NCBI RefSeq assembly: GCF_036924645.1
Contig: NZ_JAZHRX010000001.1
Coordinates: 3,871,501-3,935,500, forward strand
Reading direction: 5' to 3'
Length of the DNA: 64,000 bases
Source: Bradyrhizobium sp. AZCC 2176
GTDB lineage: Bacteria; Pseudomonadota; Alphaproteobacteria; Rhizobiales; Xanthobacteraceae
Part shown: in pieces, positions 1 to 8,576 of the stretch
How positions within the stretch are numbered: the first letter of the stretch is position 1
Layout of the letters: each line of letters starts with the position of its first letter
Position numbers and translations under genes: made by a program
The notes under the pieces: model-generated
Database searches by the model: none
What the model saw: the letters and a program-made list of their open reading frames with translations, nothing else
Told to the model about the DNA's origin: nothing

Positions 1-667
1 CGTGGGCGTCGCGGCGGCGAGTCTGCGACAGGTTGGACATGAATTCGGTGCGCAGCGTCTGCTCGACGCGCTCGATGACTTCCTTCTGCACCGCCTCCAT
101 CTTCAGCATGCGGCCGACCACGTCGAGCGCGAGATCCTCGGGCAGGATCGCCAGCACCCGGGCGGCGTGCTCCGGCCTCAGTTTCGACAGCACCACCGCA
201 ATGGTCTGCGGGTATTCGTTCTTGAGGTAGTTGGCGAGCACCTCCTCCTGGACGTTGGAGAGCTTCTCCCACATGTTGCGGCCGGCAGGGCCGCGAATTT
301 CGTCCATGATGCCGGTGACGCGATCCGAGGGCAGGTATTGCTGCAGCAGCCGTTCGGTGGCGTCGAAGGTGCCCATCAGGGCGCCGGATGCCGACATGCG
401 CGAGACGAATTCGAGCAAAAGGTCTTCGACCACGTCGGCCTCGACGGTGCCGAGCGTCGACATATGGATCGAAAGTTCGCGCACCTCGTCGTCAGCAAGG
501 AGTCCCCAGACCTTGCCGCCATATTGCTCGCCCAGCGCCAGCATCAGGATGGCGGCGCGCTTCGGGCCGCTCAACGGCTTGCCCTTGGGCCGGGCGTTCT
601 GACGGCTCGCCAGCGCCGAGATGACGGTGGTGATGTCGTTGGTATTGTTGGTTTGCGGTACGGCCAT
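1..667 (-). CDS. fliG: Flagellar motor switch protein FliG, N-terminal part (cut by window edge)
   Basis: The minus-strand frame starts with ATG at 667 and stays open to the window edge, giving the first ~222 residues of a protein usually about 330-370 long. The translation reads as the FliG N-terminal and middle domains, including a stretch [14 protein letters not shown] near residue 33 and [19 protein letters not shown] around residue 166. FliG sits between the MS ring and the C ring and couples stator torque to the rotor. It begins 6 bp after the fliF stop, so the two are almost certainly cotranscribed. The C-terminal charged torque helix lies outside the window and cannot be assessed. Confidence 0.95.
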   Translation of the reverse strand, partial: MAVPQTNNTNDITTVISALASRQNARPKGKPLSGPKRAAILMLALGEQYGGKVWGLLADDEVRELSIHMSTLGTVEADVVEDLLLEFVSRMSASGALMGTFDATERLLQQYLPSDRVTGIMDEIRGPAGRNMWEKLSNVQEEVLANYLKNEYPQTIAVVLSKLRPEHAARVLAILPEDLALDVVGRMLKMEAVQKEVIERVEQTLRTEFMSNLSQTRRRDAH

Positions 668-673
668 GTCAGG

Positions 674-2284
674 TCACTCGGCGGGTTCGCTGAGCCATTG
701 GCGAACAATGGAAGCGGTCTCGTTCGGATTTCGTTCGGCCAGTTCGCCGACCCGGTGCACGGCCTGCGCGTGGACCTGGCCCTGGACCTGGGCGACGTCG
801 ATCAGTTGGGCGGTGCCGCTGCCGGCGATCAGCGCCTGCCCGGGCCCGAGTTCGGCTGTGCCGTCGGTCAAAGCCGGCACCGGTTCGGCCAGCGCGGGAA
901 TGACTTCGGCAGCCAGGATGCGCTTGACCAGCGGGCGGATCACCATGAACAGCACCACCAGGCCGAGCAGCATCATGACGCCGAGTTCGATGACATACAT
1001 GACGTCATCCTTGGTGAACTGCAGCATGCCGAGAAAGCCGGTCGGCTCGACGACCGCGGGCACGGCCGGCGCTTCGGCAAAGCGAAGATTGACGACCTCG
1101 ACCTGGTCGCCGCGCTTCTGGTCGAAGCCGATCGCCGAGCGGACCAGGGTGGCGATGCGGTCGAGCTGTTCCTTGCTGCGGTCCTGATAGACCATCTCGC
1201 CCTTTTCGTTCTTGGAATAGGCGCCGTCGACCAGCACCGCCACCGAGATCCGGTTGACCCGTCCGGCCTCTGTGACCTCGGTCTTGGTGGTGCGGGAAAT
1301 CTCGTAATTGTTGGTCTCTTCGCTCTTCTTGCTCTGGTCGCGAGCGGTCGGTGTGGTGCTGGTTTGATTGCCCGGCAATTCGTTGTTGACCGTGACCTGG
1401 CCGTTGTTCTCGGCGGTCAGCGAGGATTCCTCGCGGGTCTGGGTGGAGCGCAGCACGCGGCCCTCGGGATCGAACTTGTCCGAGGTCTGGGTGACCTTGT
1501 TGTAGTCGAAATCGGCGGTGAGCTGGACGCGGGCGCGGCCCTGGCCGACCACCGAAGAGACGATCGCCTCGACCTCGTTGCGCATGCGCTTCTCGAACGC
1601 CGTGCGGCGCTCGTCGCCGACCGCGTTCTCGGAGTCCTTGCCGGCGCCGTCGGCCAGCAACCGGCCGGCCTCGTCGACGATCGACACCCGCTGCGGCTTC
1701 AGCCCGTTGACGGCGGAGGCGACGACATGCCGAATAGCGCGGATCTGCTGGGGTTCGAGGCTGCCGCGCACCCGCAGCACGATCGAGGCCGACGGCTCCG
1801 GCGTTTCGCGCGAGAACAGCGGCCGCTCCGGCAGCACCAGATGCACTCGGGCCGCCTGGATGCGATCGATGGCGCGGATGGTGCGGGCGAGTTCGCCCTC
1901 CAGTGCGCGCAAATGATTGATGTTCTGGACGAAGCTCGTGGTGCCGAGGGCGTCCGATTTGTCGAAAATCTCGTAACCGACGCTGCCGCCCTTGGGTAGA
2001 TTGCTTTCGGCGAGCTTCATCCGCAACCGCGTGACCTTGTCCTTCGGCACCATGATGACGGCGCCTTCGTTGCGCAGCTCGAAGGGAATCGCCTGGCGTT
2101 CCAGATCCTTGATGATGCTGGAGGAATCTTCGGCGGAGAGGTCGGTGAACAGGGTGGTCATCTGCGGCGTCGTGACGCGCATGATGACGAAGGCGAAGAA
2201 GCCGATCAGCGCGGTCGTCACGGCAACCATGGCCATCAGCCGTGCCGCGCCCAGGCCTTTCAGGAAAGCAACAAGACTTTGCAC
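674..2284 (-). CDS. fliF: Flagellar MS-ring protein FliF
   Basis: The product is FliF, the membrane ring on which the flagellar basal body is built. A first membrane segment lies near residues 12-35 (ARLMAMVAVTTALIGFFAF). The YscJ/FliF periplasmic domain follows (TLFTDLSAEDSSSIIKDLE onward), then a low-complexity linker, a second membrane segment late in the protein (VIELGVMMLLGLVVLFMVI) and the short cytoplasmic FliG-binding tail. I place the start at GTG 2284 because a G-rich Shine-Dalgarno-like run lies about 6 nt upstream and this gives the usual FliF N-terminus. TTG 2287 and the longer TTG 2326 are alternatives. The predicted length of 536 residues is normal for the family. fliG follows after 6 bp. 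Confidence 0.93.
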   Translation of the reverse strand: MQSLVAFLKGLGAARLMAMVAVTTALIGFFAFVIMRVTTPQMTTLFTDLSAEDSSSIIKDLERQAIPFELRNEGAVIMVPKDKVTRLRMKLAESNLPKGGSVGYEIFDKSDALGTTSFVQNINHLRALEGELARTIRAIDRIQAARVHLVLPERPLFSRETPEPSASIVLRVRGSLEPQQIRAIRHVVASAVNGLKPQRVSIVDEAGRLLADGAGKDSENAVGDERRTAFEKRMRNEVEAIVSSVVGQGRARVQLTADFDYNKVTQTSDKFDPEGRVLRSTQTREESSLTAENNGQVTVNNELPGNQTSTTPTARDQSKKSEETNNYEISRTTKTEVTEAGRVNRISVAVLVDGAYSKNEKGEMVYQDRSKEQLDRIATLVRSAIGFDQKRGDQVEVVNLRFAEAPAVPAVVEPTGFLGMLQFTKDDVMYVIELGVMMLLGLVVLFMVIRPLVKRILAAEVIPALAEPVPALTDGTAELGPGQALIAGSGTAQLIDVAQVQGQVHAQAVHRVGELAERNPNETASIVRQWLSEPAE

Positions 2285-2355
2285 CAACCGCCCCCAGGGA
2301 TTCGGCCCGAGGGACCGACTGGGCAATTATTGCCTAGGGGATGGTTTCCATATGG

Positions 2356-2369
2356 TTAACGTCAGTTAA
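2356..2369 (-). promoter_or_regulatory. Candidate CtrA-type site upstream of fliF
   Basis: The sequence TTAACGTCAGTTAA gives two TTAA half-sites separated by 6 bp. Read on the minus strand, one is followed by CC to give TTAACCAT, the classical CtrA half-site. It lies about 70 bp upstream of the fliF start. Known CtrA boxes are TTAA-N7-TTAA, so the spacing here is one short and the call is tentative. Confidence 0.35.
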
Positions 2370-2394
2370 AGCCGCCGCGAATAGTTCCGGCATG

Positions 2395-2425
2395 AAAAAA
2401 ACCGGCTTCGCGAAACGAAGCCGGT
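2395..2425 (-). terminator. Intrinsic terminator downstream of sciP (possibly bidirectional)
   Basis: A perfect 10-bp stem (ACCGGCTTCG / CGAAGCCGGT, loop CGAAA) spans 2401-2425. Six A residues at 2395-2400 become a U-run for minus-strand transcripts. It lies 30 bp past the sciP stop, so it should end the sciP message and insulate fliF. Confidence 0.8.
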
Positions 2426-2454
2426 TTTCATCAAATCTTTCGGTTCGGGCGAGT

Positions 2455-2730
2455 CTACTGCCGATATTGCTGGATCCGGGTAGTCCGCAAGCCGGCCAGG
2501 CCATGCTGATCGATGGAAAACTGCCACGACAGGAATTCGTCGACTGTCAGCGTGTAGCGGCTGCAGGCTTCCTCGAGGGAGAGCAGGCCGCCGCGGACCG
2601 CTGCAACGACCTCGGCCTTGCGGCGGATGACCCACCGTTTGGTGCCGGGCGCGGGCAGGTCAGCAATTGTTAACGGGCTGCCGTCAGGCCCGATGACGTA
2701 TTTTACCCTCGGGCGATGGGGTTCTGTCAT
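2455..2730 (-). CDS. sciP: SciP-type transcriptional regulator (DUF1153)
   Basis: This 91-residue protein matches the DUF1153 family almost throughout, including VKYVIGPDGSPLTIADLP, RRKAEVVAAVRGGLLSLEEA and a C-terminal helix-turn-helix region ending WQFSIDQHGLAGLR. In Caulobacter the founding member SciP binds CtrA and blocks its activation of cell-cycle and flagellar promoters. ATG 2730 fits the family N-terminus; an upstream TTG at 2751 would add seven unconserved residues. The gene sits alone between fliF and flgD, has its own terminator, and lies in a flagellar cluster that CtrA typically controls. Function in this organism is inferred from the family. Confidence 0.88.
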   Translation of the reverse strand: MTEPHRPRVKYVIGPDGSPLTIADLPAPGTKRWVIRRKAEVVAAVRGGLLSLEEACSRYTLTVDEFLSWQFSIDQHGLAGLRTTRIQQYRQ

Positions 2731-2787
2731 GGCGTACTCACAAACTCTCAACCACTGAACTCACTATGACAACCTACGCCCCGCGGC

Positions 2788-2802
2788 TTAAAAATTGCCT
2801 AA
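2788..2802 (-). promoter_or_regulatory. Possible CtrA box upstream of sciP
   Basis: TTAA-N7-CTAA at 2788-2802, about 60 bp upstream of the sciP ATG, resembles the CtrA box TTAA-N7-TTAA with one mismatch. In Caulobacter sciP is itself CtrA-activated, so the position is sensible. The rest of the sciP-flgD gap (to 2940) shows nothing else. Confidence 0.3.
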
Positions 2803-2940
2803 GCCCACGGCTTCAATACGAATCTCCTTGAAAATGACGGAAATAGCTTCGGCCCCCGGGTTCCCTGTGACGCTTTTGCGTACAATCAGGGATTGCCGGG
2901 CCGGAAACGGCGGATCAAACGACGCGAATGGGCGGGTACC

Positions 2941-3636
2941 CTAGCTTGAGGCGCCCGAACGGACCACGCGCTTGATCTTGTCGGTGGTGTAGGTCTGGCC
3001 GCCAATCGACAGCAGCGGCGGGGAGGCGCTGAGATCGACCGAGTCGACGATGCCCTGGACCTCGGTGGAGATTGCCACGGTGTTGCCGGAACTGTCCTTG
3101 CCGGTGGCGGTCATGGTGTAATTGCCCGCCGGCCACTGCACCCCATCATTGCCCTTGCCGTCCCAGACGAAGCTGGAATTGCCCTGCTTGAGGGAAAAAT
3201 CACCGGTATAGGCGGTCTGTCCGGTCGAACTGGTGATCGTGATCGTCGCGGTCGCATCTTTTTCGGACTGAAAATTCCAGGTCGCCGATTTGTCGAACGC
3301 CGCCTTGCTGCCGTCTACGGCGACGGTATTGCCGACATAGACCAGCGCCTGCGTCGCCTGCGCGCTCTTTTCGATCTCCACCAGCGACTTCAACTGTTCG
3401 TTCGACTTGAGCTGTTGTTCAATGCCGGCAAACTGCACGAGCTGCTGCGTGAACTGGTTGGTGTCGAGCGGATCGAGCGGATTCTGGTTCTGGAGCTGCG
3501 TGGTCAGCAGCGTGAGGAAGGTCTGGAAGTTATCCGCGATCCCCGTCGTTGCCGTCGACCCAGACTTGTTGCTGGTGGCGGTGCCGGTCCCGGGCGCCGA
3601 GACGACCGTTGTCGGCGTGGTTGCATCAACTGCCAT
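2941..3636 (-). CDS. flgD: Flagellar hook capping / basal-body rod modification protein FlgD
   Basis: The 231-residue product is FlgD, the cap that guides hook-subunit assembly. The conserved N-terminal segment FQTFLTLLTTQLQNQNPLDPLDTNQFTQQL (about residues 37-66) is the diagnostic export and hook-assembly signature. A Thr/Ser-rich leader precedes it, and the FlgD Ig-like/tudor C-terminal domain follows (VWDGKGNDGVQWPAGNYT). ATG 3636 starts 11 bp after the fliK stop, consistent with a fliK-flgD transcript. Length and architecture are typical for alphaproteobacteria. Confidence 0.93.
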   Translation of the reverse strand: MAVDATTPTTVVSAPGTGTATSNKSGSTATTGIADNFQTFLTLLTTQLQNQNPLDPLDTNQFTQQLVQFAGIEQQLKSNEQLKSLVEIEKSAQATQALVYVGNTVAVDGSKAAFDKSATWNFQSEKDATATITITSSTGQTAYTGDFSLKQGNSSFVWDGKGNDGVQWPAGNYTMTATGKDSSGNTVAISTEVQGIVDSVDLSASPPLLSIGGQTYTTDKIKRVVRSGASS

Positions 3637-3647
3637 GGCGATCTCCC

Positions 3648-5309
3648 TTAAACCCTGATGTCGACGCCGCCGCTCGTACCGAGCATGCGGCCATAGCTGC
3701 GGCCGGCGACGATGGCCGGCACATTGTCTTCCTCGCTGATGACGAGGCGATGAGCGTTGGGATTGGACTGGTTGCCGTCGTTCTGCCCTTGCGAGGATTG
3801 GTCGCGCAGGCTGAACTGCAATCCGCTATTGCCGGTCGAGAGCCCGGCATTGTCGAGAGCGCGCTGCAACTGGTTGGCGTCCTGGCGCAGCATCGACAGC
3901 GTTTCCGGCCGTTCGACAGTCAGATGCGACGTCATCTGGCCGTGGCGATCGATATCGATGCGGACGTCGATGCGGCCGAGTTCGGCGGGATCGAGCCGGA
4001 TTTCGAAGCGGGTCTTGCCGCTTTTGGCGGACGCGGCGATTTCCATCGCAAGTCCGCTCACCGGTACCGGCGCGCTTGCGGCGGCCGTGGCGGTGAGCTG
4101 GCTCGCGGCAGCCGGCGTCGTGGCGGAAGCGGCCGGTTGCTGCGCCTGGATCGCGCCGGCAGCCTGCAGGCCGTTGCCGGAGGAATTGACTGGCGCCTGG
4201 CCGACATCAAGGGCGCCAAGATGCGCGCCGGCTTGGGCGTTGGCGGCCGGCGGCGCGATGGAATTGCCGGACGCGTCGGCGCTTACGGCGTCAGCGATGC
4301 CGTTCTCGGACTTCGGCTTGCCCGCTGCTTCGGTCGCCGGCATGACGGCGGGCACAGTGGTGTCCGCGGCAGGTGCTGCGGAAGTCGCGGTATCGGTGGT
4401 GCCGGCCTGCTCGACTGCCGTCGTGGCGCCTTTCCTGGCGAGATCGGGAGTATTGAGCTGAACGGCGGCTTTGGTGGCGGCGGGCGTCGCCGCGACCACT
4501 GCAGCGGCCTGAGCTATGCCGGTTGTGATGGACGGGTCGACGGATGTGGCCTGGGCGCTGACGGCCTGGCCGATGCCGCCCTGCGCGCCGGTCTTGGCAC
4601 CGCCGTCGGCCTGCGCGGCGTCAGGGGGAACGGCGGGCGCCGTCTCAGCGGCGAGCGAAGCGGAGGCTGCGATCGCGGCCGCGGCGATGGCAAGCGGCGC
4701 GGTTGCCTTGTCGGTTGCTTGTGTCGCGGAAGCTGTCGCCACCGGCGCTGCGGCGGCAGGGATGGCGACGGCAATGGTGTCGGCCGTCACCACGGCCGTT
4801 CCATCCTGCGTGGTCGCGGTCTGATCGGCGGCCTGGGAGGCGTCGTCGGAAGATGCCTGCGTCGTCTCGGCGGACTTCGCGCCATCGGACTTCGCCGCGT
4901 CGGACTTCGATTTGGCGCGGCGGGTCGTCGCGACGTTGGTGTCGGCATCGGTCCTGGCATCAGTATCGGCCTTGGCGTCGACTTTGTTGTCGTAGCGTGC
5001 CTTGTCGCTGCGTGCCTTGGCCGCGGCGTTGCGATCATTCGAATCGTTCCGCGCGATCTTGTCCGCCTTGTCCGATGCGGCGGCATCGCGCGAGCGGTTG
5101 TCGGACGCGGCTTGCGCATCATCGGAGCGGCGGGAGGCGGGCGCCTTGTCCTGGGCGCGATTGTCGTTGTTGCTGGCGGCCGAATTGCTGTCGACCAGCG
5201 CCGCGAAACTGTCGTTTCTGGCCGGCGGCTCGGAATCCGGCCGGGCGGACCTCGCCGCGGCGTTCTGAAAAGATGCGTTTGCCGATACTTCTGACGTGAC
5301 ACTTACCAC
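3648..5309 (-). CDS. fliK: Flagellar hook-length control protein FliK
   Basis: This 553-residue protein has a long, low-complexity Ala/Asp/Lys-rich N-terminal two thirds and a conserved C-terminal domain (KTRFEIRLDPAELGRIDVRI, then HLTVERPETLSMLRQDANQL) that is characteristic of FliK. FliK is the secreted ruler that switches the flagellar export gate from hook to filament substrates. GTG 5309 is preceded by a GAGGG ribosome-binding site 8 nt upstream. The repetitive N-terminal half is poorly conserved in the family and probably acts as the ruler. It leads flgD by 11 bp. Confidence 0.88.
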   Translation of the reverse strand: MVSVTSEVSANASFQNAAARSARPDSEPPARNDSFAALVDSNSAASNNDNRAQDKAPASRRSDDAQAASDNRSRDAAASDKADKIARNDSNDRNAAAKARSDKARYDNKVDAKADTDARTDADTNVATTRRAKSKSDAAKSDGAKSAETTQASSDDASQAADQTATTQDGTAVVTADTIAVAIPAAAAPVATASATQATDKATAPLAIAAAAIAASASLAAETAPAVPPDAAQADGGAKTGAQGGIGQAVSAQATSVDPSITTGIAQAAAVVAATPAATKAAVQLNTPDLARKGATTAVEQAGTTDTATSAAPAADTTVPAVMPATEAAGKPKSENGIADAVSADASGNSIAPPAANAQAGAHLGALDVGQAPVNSSGNGLQAAGAIQAQQPAASATTPAAASQLTATAAASAPVPVSGLAMEIAASAKSGKTRFEIRLDPAELGRIDVRIDIDRHGQMTSHLTVERPETLSMLRQDANQLQRALDNAGLSTGNSGLQFSLRDQSSQGQNDGNQSNPNAHRLVISEEDNVPAIVAGRSYGRMLGTSGGVDIRV

Positions 5310-5642
5310 GGGCGACCCTCGCGCTGAGCTCTCGGCTTACCATTCAGCAAGGACCGGGCCATTCGCCGTCCAAGAAAATATCGTTATATTTCAAATGCTT
5401 GTGAGGATGTTGATCAGGTCTCGAGGCCTGATGACGGCCGCCTTTTCTGCCCGGCGGCAAGATTTGCCGTCCTGGACCCTCTCCAAAAATGGGGATCGGC
5501 TGATTGCCTCGCGGGAATACGGCCTATATTAAAGAGCGGCGTCCGATCCGGCCCGGTATGGCCGAATGATGCCCTAAGGCCTTATGATAAAAGGCTTTTA
5601 ACCCTGACCGCGAGCCGCGCAGCGCGCTTGCGATTGAAGTCG
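5310..5642. other. Intergenic region between divergent fliK and mnmA
   Basis: This 333-bp stretch contains no supportable gene. It holds an inverted repeat (CGGCAA-GAT-TTGCCG, about 5456-5470) and AT-rich tracts near 5375-5400 and 5525-5600 that could carry the promoters of the two divergent genes. No clear promoter consensus was identified. Confidence 0.5.
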
Positions 5643-6854
5643 ATGACCCCTGGCATGCGAAACAGTCTGGATCTCGAAGGCCGTCCGCAGGACACGCGGA
5701 TCGTTGTCGCCATGTCCGGCGGCGTCGATTCCTCGGTGACGGCCGCCTTGCTGAAGTCCGAGGGCTACGACGTGGTCGGGATCACGCTGCAGCTTTACGA
5801 CCATGGCGCGGCCACCCATCGCAAGGGTGCCTGCTGCGCCGGGCGCGACATCCACGACGCCCGCAACGTCGCGGAGCGGATCGGCATTCCGCATTACGTG
5901 CTCGACTATGAAAGCCGCTTCCGCGAATCCGTGATCGACAATTTTGCCGATAGCTATGCGCTCGGCGAAACGCCGGTGCCGTGCATCGAGTGCAACCGCT
6001 CGGTCAAGTTTCGCGATCTGCTGGCGACCGCGCGCGAGCTCGGCGCGAGTGCGCTCGCGACCGGACACTACGTTGCGTCCCGCCGCCTCGCCGAGGGATC
6101 GCGCGCGCTGGTGTGCGCTGCAGATGCCGATCGCGACCAGAGCTATTTCCTGTTCGCGACCACGCGCGAGCAGCTCGATTATCTCCGCTTTCCCCTTGGC
6201 GACATGACCAAGCCGCAGGCGCGCGAACTGGCGCGGCGCTTCGGACTCGAAGTCGCCGACAAGCAGGACAGCCAGGACATCTGCTTCGTGCCGACCGGGC
6301 GCTATACCGACATCATCGGCCGTCTGAAGCCGGGTGCGATCGAACCCGGCGACATCGTCGATCTCGACGGCCACGTGATCGGCCGGCACCGTGGCATCGT
6401 TCATTTCACCGTCGGCCAACGCAAGGGGCTGGGCATCGCCTCCGGCGCGCCGCTCTATGTCGTCAAGCTCGACGCGGCCAGCCGCCGCGTCGTGGTGGGC
6501 CCGCGCGAGGCGCTGCGGATGGATCGCATCCGCCTGCGTGACGTCAACTGGATCGGCGACGGTCCACTCGACCGCGTCATCGGCAACGGCATTGAGATGT
6601 TCGTGCGCGTGCGTTCGACGCGCGCGCCGCAGCCGGCCTGGCTGCGCGCGGTCGATGGCGGCTATGAGGTCGAACTCGTCGCCGGCGAAGAGGGCGTGTC
6701 GCCAGGCCAGGCCTGCGTGTTCTACGATGCGCCGGCGGGACAGGCGCGCGTGCTCGGCGGCGGATTCATCAAGAGCGCGGCCGCGACGAATGCGGTGGCA
6801 AGGGCAGGGGCGCAGCCAACCATGACGCCGCTCCCCGAGGTGATGCGCAGCTAA
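5643..6854 (+). CDS. mnmA: tRNA-uridine 2-sulfurtransferase MnmA
   Basis: MnmA thiolates U34 of tRNA-Lys, -Glu and -Gln. The PP-loop ATP site SGGVDSS lies near the N-terminus. The catalytic cysteine pair sits in [10 protein letters not shown] and in [12 protein letters not shown], and the C-terminal beta-barrel runs from [16 protein letters not shown]. The frame opens at TTG 5628; ATG 5643 or ATG 5655 fits family N-termini better, so the first residues are uncertain. The ~400-residue length is normal, with a slightly extended C-terminus. pmtA follows after 21 bp on the same strand. Confidence 0.93.
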   Translation: MTPGMRNSLDLEGRPQDTRIVVAMSGGVDSSVTAALLKSEGYDVVGITLQLYDHGAATHRKGACCAGRDIHDARNVAERIGIPHYVLDYESRFRESVIDNFADSYALGETPVPCIECNRSVKFRDLLATARELGASALATGHYVASRRLAEGSRALVCAADADRDQSYFLFATTREQLDYLRFPLGDMTKPQARELARRFGLEVADKQDSQDICFVPTGRYTDIIGRLKPGAIEPGDIVDLDGHVIGRHRGIVHFTVGQRKGLGIASGAPLYVVKLDAASRRVVVGPREALRMDRIRLRDVNWIGDGPLDRVIGNGIEMFVRVRSTRAPQPAWLRAVDGGYEVELVAGEEGVSPGQACVFYDAPAGQARVLGGGFIKSAAATNAVARAGAQPTMTPLPEVMRS

Positions 6855-6875
6855 CAAAAAATCGGGGCAGGGGAA

Positions 6876-7514
6876 ATGGCTGGGGACATCGACCGCGACG
6901 GGGTCGAAAAGGCTTATGGGCGCTGGGCGCCGGTCTACGATCTGGTTTTCGGCAAGGTGTTCGACGAGGGACGCCGGTCGACCATCAAGGAAGCCGACAA
7001 GATCGGCGGACGCGTTCTCGACGTCGGCGTCGGCACCGGGCTCTCGCTGTCTGAATATTCGCGCAATACCAAGTTATGCGGCGTCGACATTTCCGAGCCG
7101 ATGCTGCGGCGAGCGCGGAAGCGCGTGCGCGAGTTCGGCCTGACCAATGTCGAAACGCTTGCGGTGATGGACGCCAAGAACCTGGCGTTTCCGGATTCAT
7201 TTTTCGATGCGGTGGTGGCGCAATATGTCATCACGGCGGTGCCGGATCCGGAACGCACGCTGGATGATTTCATTCGCGTGCTGAAACCCGGCGGCGAACT
7301 CATCCTGGTCAATCATATCGGTGCTGAAAGCGGCCCGCGCCGCGTCTTCGAACTGGCGTTCGCACCACTGGCGCGGCGGCTCGGCTGGCGGCCGGAATTC
7401 CCGTGGGAACGCCTGACCAACTGGGCCGCCAAACATGGCGGCGTCACCCTGACCGAGCGGCGACCGATGCCGCCGATGGGACACTTTTCGCTGATCCGCT
7501 TTCGGAAATCGTGA
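6876..7514 (+). CDS. pmtA: Phosphatidylethanolamine N-methyltransferase (rhizobial PmtA type)
   Basis: This 212-residue class I SAM methyltransferase has motif I VLDVGVGTGLSL near residue 47 and the post-I acidic VDISEPML. Motif IV/V is represented by FFDAVVAQYVITAVPDP and VLKPGGELILVNH. The N-terminus (AYGRWAPVYDLVFGKVFDEGRR) matches Bradyrhizobium/Sinorhizobium PmtA as I recall it, the enzyme that makes phosphatidylcholine by three methylations of PE. The AAGCAC-less short gap after mnmA suggests possible readthrough. UbiE/COQ5-type methyltransferase is the only serious alternative, and the N-terminal motif argues against it. Confidence 0.85.
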   Translation: MAGDIDRDGVEKAYGRWAPVYDLVFGKVFDEGRRSTIKEADKIGGRVLDVGVGTGLSLSEYSRNTKLCGVDISEPMLRRARKRVREFGLTNVETLAVMDAKNLAFPDSFFDAVVAQYVITAVPDPERTLDDFIRVLKPGGELILVNHIGAESGPRRVFELAFAPLARRLGWRPEFPWERLTNWAAKHGGVTLTERRPMPPMGHFSLIRFRKS

Positions 7515-7522
7515 AGGGCATA

Positions 7523-7544
7523 GCGTTTTCGCTCAAGAAAACGC
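7523..7544. repeat. Short palindromic repeat, GCGTTTTC...GAAAACGC
   Basis: An 8-bp perfect inverted repeat with a 6-nt loop follows the pmtA stop and is continued by GTCAGACAAAA. A longer version of the same unit, with the same outer arms and the same CATAG lead-in, lies at 36212-36268. The element could also act as a weak terminator for pmtA. Confidence 0.65.
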
Positions 7545-7605
7545 GTCAGACAAAAAGCACCAATCTAACCGCGGAACCTCCGCGAGCGCGGGCCGTTTTC
7601 CCCGC

Positions 7606-7992
7606 ATGGCAATAAAACGCGCCCTTCTGATCTCATGTGCTCTGATGGTGGCCGCCGATGTGGCGGGCGCGCAGGCGCCGCCTGGCCCCACGACGCCGCC
7701 GGCCCGGACCGCGCCGCCATCGCCCGACCGTGCCGCCGCCACCAATTGCGCACCGATGCAACCGGCGCCGCATTCCGGCGCGACGGTTCCGGAGGGAAAA
7801 TCCCAGGAAGGAACGACCACCGGCCAGCGGGCCGAGCCGCTCGGCGACAAACTGGCGCGCTCTGACGGCGTATTGTGTCCGCCCCCCGGCGTCGATCCCG
7901 AAATGCACGCGCCGGCGCCGGACGCGGGCAAGACGCCCGTGATTCCCCCGCCCGGCAGCCCCGGCGGCGACCCGTCAATCCGGCCGAAGTAG
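7606..7992 (+). CDS. Exported proline-rich hypothetical protein
   Basis: The 128-residue product begins with a signal peptide (KRALLISCALMVAADVAGAQA, cleavage probably after residue 23). The rest is an extended Pro/Ala-rich chain with PPGPTTPPARTAPPSP near the start and VIPPPGSPGGDPSIRP at the end. Two Cys residues (CAPM and LCPPPGV) could form a disulfide. No enzymatic domain is visible. Codon use matches the neighbours and the frame ends shortly before the tRNA promoter. Homologous small periplasmic proteins of unknown role are common in Bradyrhizobium, as far as I recall. Confidence 0.65.
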   Translation: MAIKRALLISCALMVAADVAGAQAPPGPTTPPARTAPPSPDRAAATNCAPMQPAPHSGATVPEGKSQEGTTTGQRAEPLGDKLARSDGVLCPPPGVDPEMHAPAPDAGKTPVIPPPGSPGGDPSIRPK

Positions 7993-8031
7993 CGCTATTT
8001 TGCAGGCGCTTGGCCGAACCGCCGGCTTTGC

Positions 8032-8060
8032 TTGACAGGTCCGCGAGCCACTCCTTATAT
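8032..8060 (+). promoter_or_regulatory. Sigma-70 promoter of the tRNA-Met gene
   Basis: TTGACA (8032-8037), a 17-bp spacer and TTATAT (8055-8060) form a near-consensus housekeeping promoter about 48 bp upstream of the mature tRNA 5' end. Confidence 0.8.
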
Positions 8061-8107
8061 GCCGCGCGTTCGCGAATGCGGTATAGTGTGCCGCGACGGT
8101 GAACCGT

Positions 8108-8184
8108 GGCGAGGTAGCTCAGCTGGTTAGAGCACGGGAATCATAATCCTGGGGTCGGGGGTTCGAGTCCCTCTCTCGCTACCA
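8108..8184 (+). tRNA. tRNA-Met (anticodon CAT), elongator type
   Basis: The 77-nt sequence folds into a full cloverleaf with the CCA end encoded. Acceptor arms are GGCGAGG / TCTCGCT with G-U pairs at both ends, and the D arm is GCTC/GAGC. The anticodon stem CGGGA/TCCTG carries the loop ATCATAA, giving anticodon CAT, and the T arm is GGGGG-TTCGAGT-CCCTC-like. The 5' G and the absence of initiator features (no C1-A72 mismatch, no triple GC run in the anticodon stem) point to elongator Met. A lysidine-modified Ile(CAT) tRNA is less likely because the body resembles elongator tRNA-Met. The gene borders the accessory zone to its right. Confidence 0.93.
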
Positions 8185-8291
8185 TCGCTCAAACTCTCTA
8201 CGCTACGATTCCCCACGCTCTGCTTCAATTTCCGCGCGCGTTCGCGGACCAGCATGGCTAATTGCCCTCCCTGCCGAATATGACGACCTCA

Positions 8292-8576
8292 TCAGGATTG
8301 AGAGAGGTAGCGCGGCAGCTCGCGCTCAAACTCGGGAAAGTAACGGGAGATCACGGTGATGTCGAAACGCCGCAGGATCGATCCCTGCGGTTCGCGATCA
8401 AGCAGGAATTGGAACGCCGCCTTGATGCAACCCTCTGGCGTGTGCGTCCCCATCGTCAGCCGTTCGCAAGTATCTCTTGCCATCGTGACGTGATGGCGAG
8501 TCTCGCCGTTTCCCGCACGGACGATGACCTCGAATTCGAGTGGATCGCCTTCGCCGGTTCGCTCGACTTTGATCAC
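8292..8576 (-). CDS. Conserved hypothetical protein (94 aa)
   Basis: This 94-residue protein opens MIKVERTGEGDPLEFEVIV and ends in a charged segment RYFPEFERELPRYLSQS. It reads as a compact alpha/beta protein with no signal peptide or membrane segment. The composition is that of a genuine coding frame, and I recall similar proteins in Bradyrhizobium genomes. No function can be assigned. It lies between tRNA-Met and the htrA-like gene on the opposite strand to both. Confidence 0.65.
   Translation of the reverse strand: MIKVERTGEGDPLEFEVIVRAGNGETRHHVTMARDTCERLTMGTHTPEGCIKAAFQFLLDREPQGSILRRFDITVISRYFPEFERELPRYLSQS

Noticed and set aside
2..1999. 665-codon plus-strand frame across fliG/fliF
   Set aside because: Composition is His/Arg/Gly/Asp-rich antisense shadow; the minus strand encodes clear FliG and FliF.
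5456..5470. Inverted repeat read as a possible sigma-54 promoter for fliK
   Set aside because: GG to GC spacing is 8 bp rather than 10, so it does not fit a -24/-12 element.
8162..8184. tRNA 3' end as an attachment site with a downstream duplicate
   Set aside because: I looked for a second copy of the T-arm/acceptor sequence in the window and found none, and there is no integrase gene.
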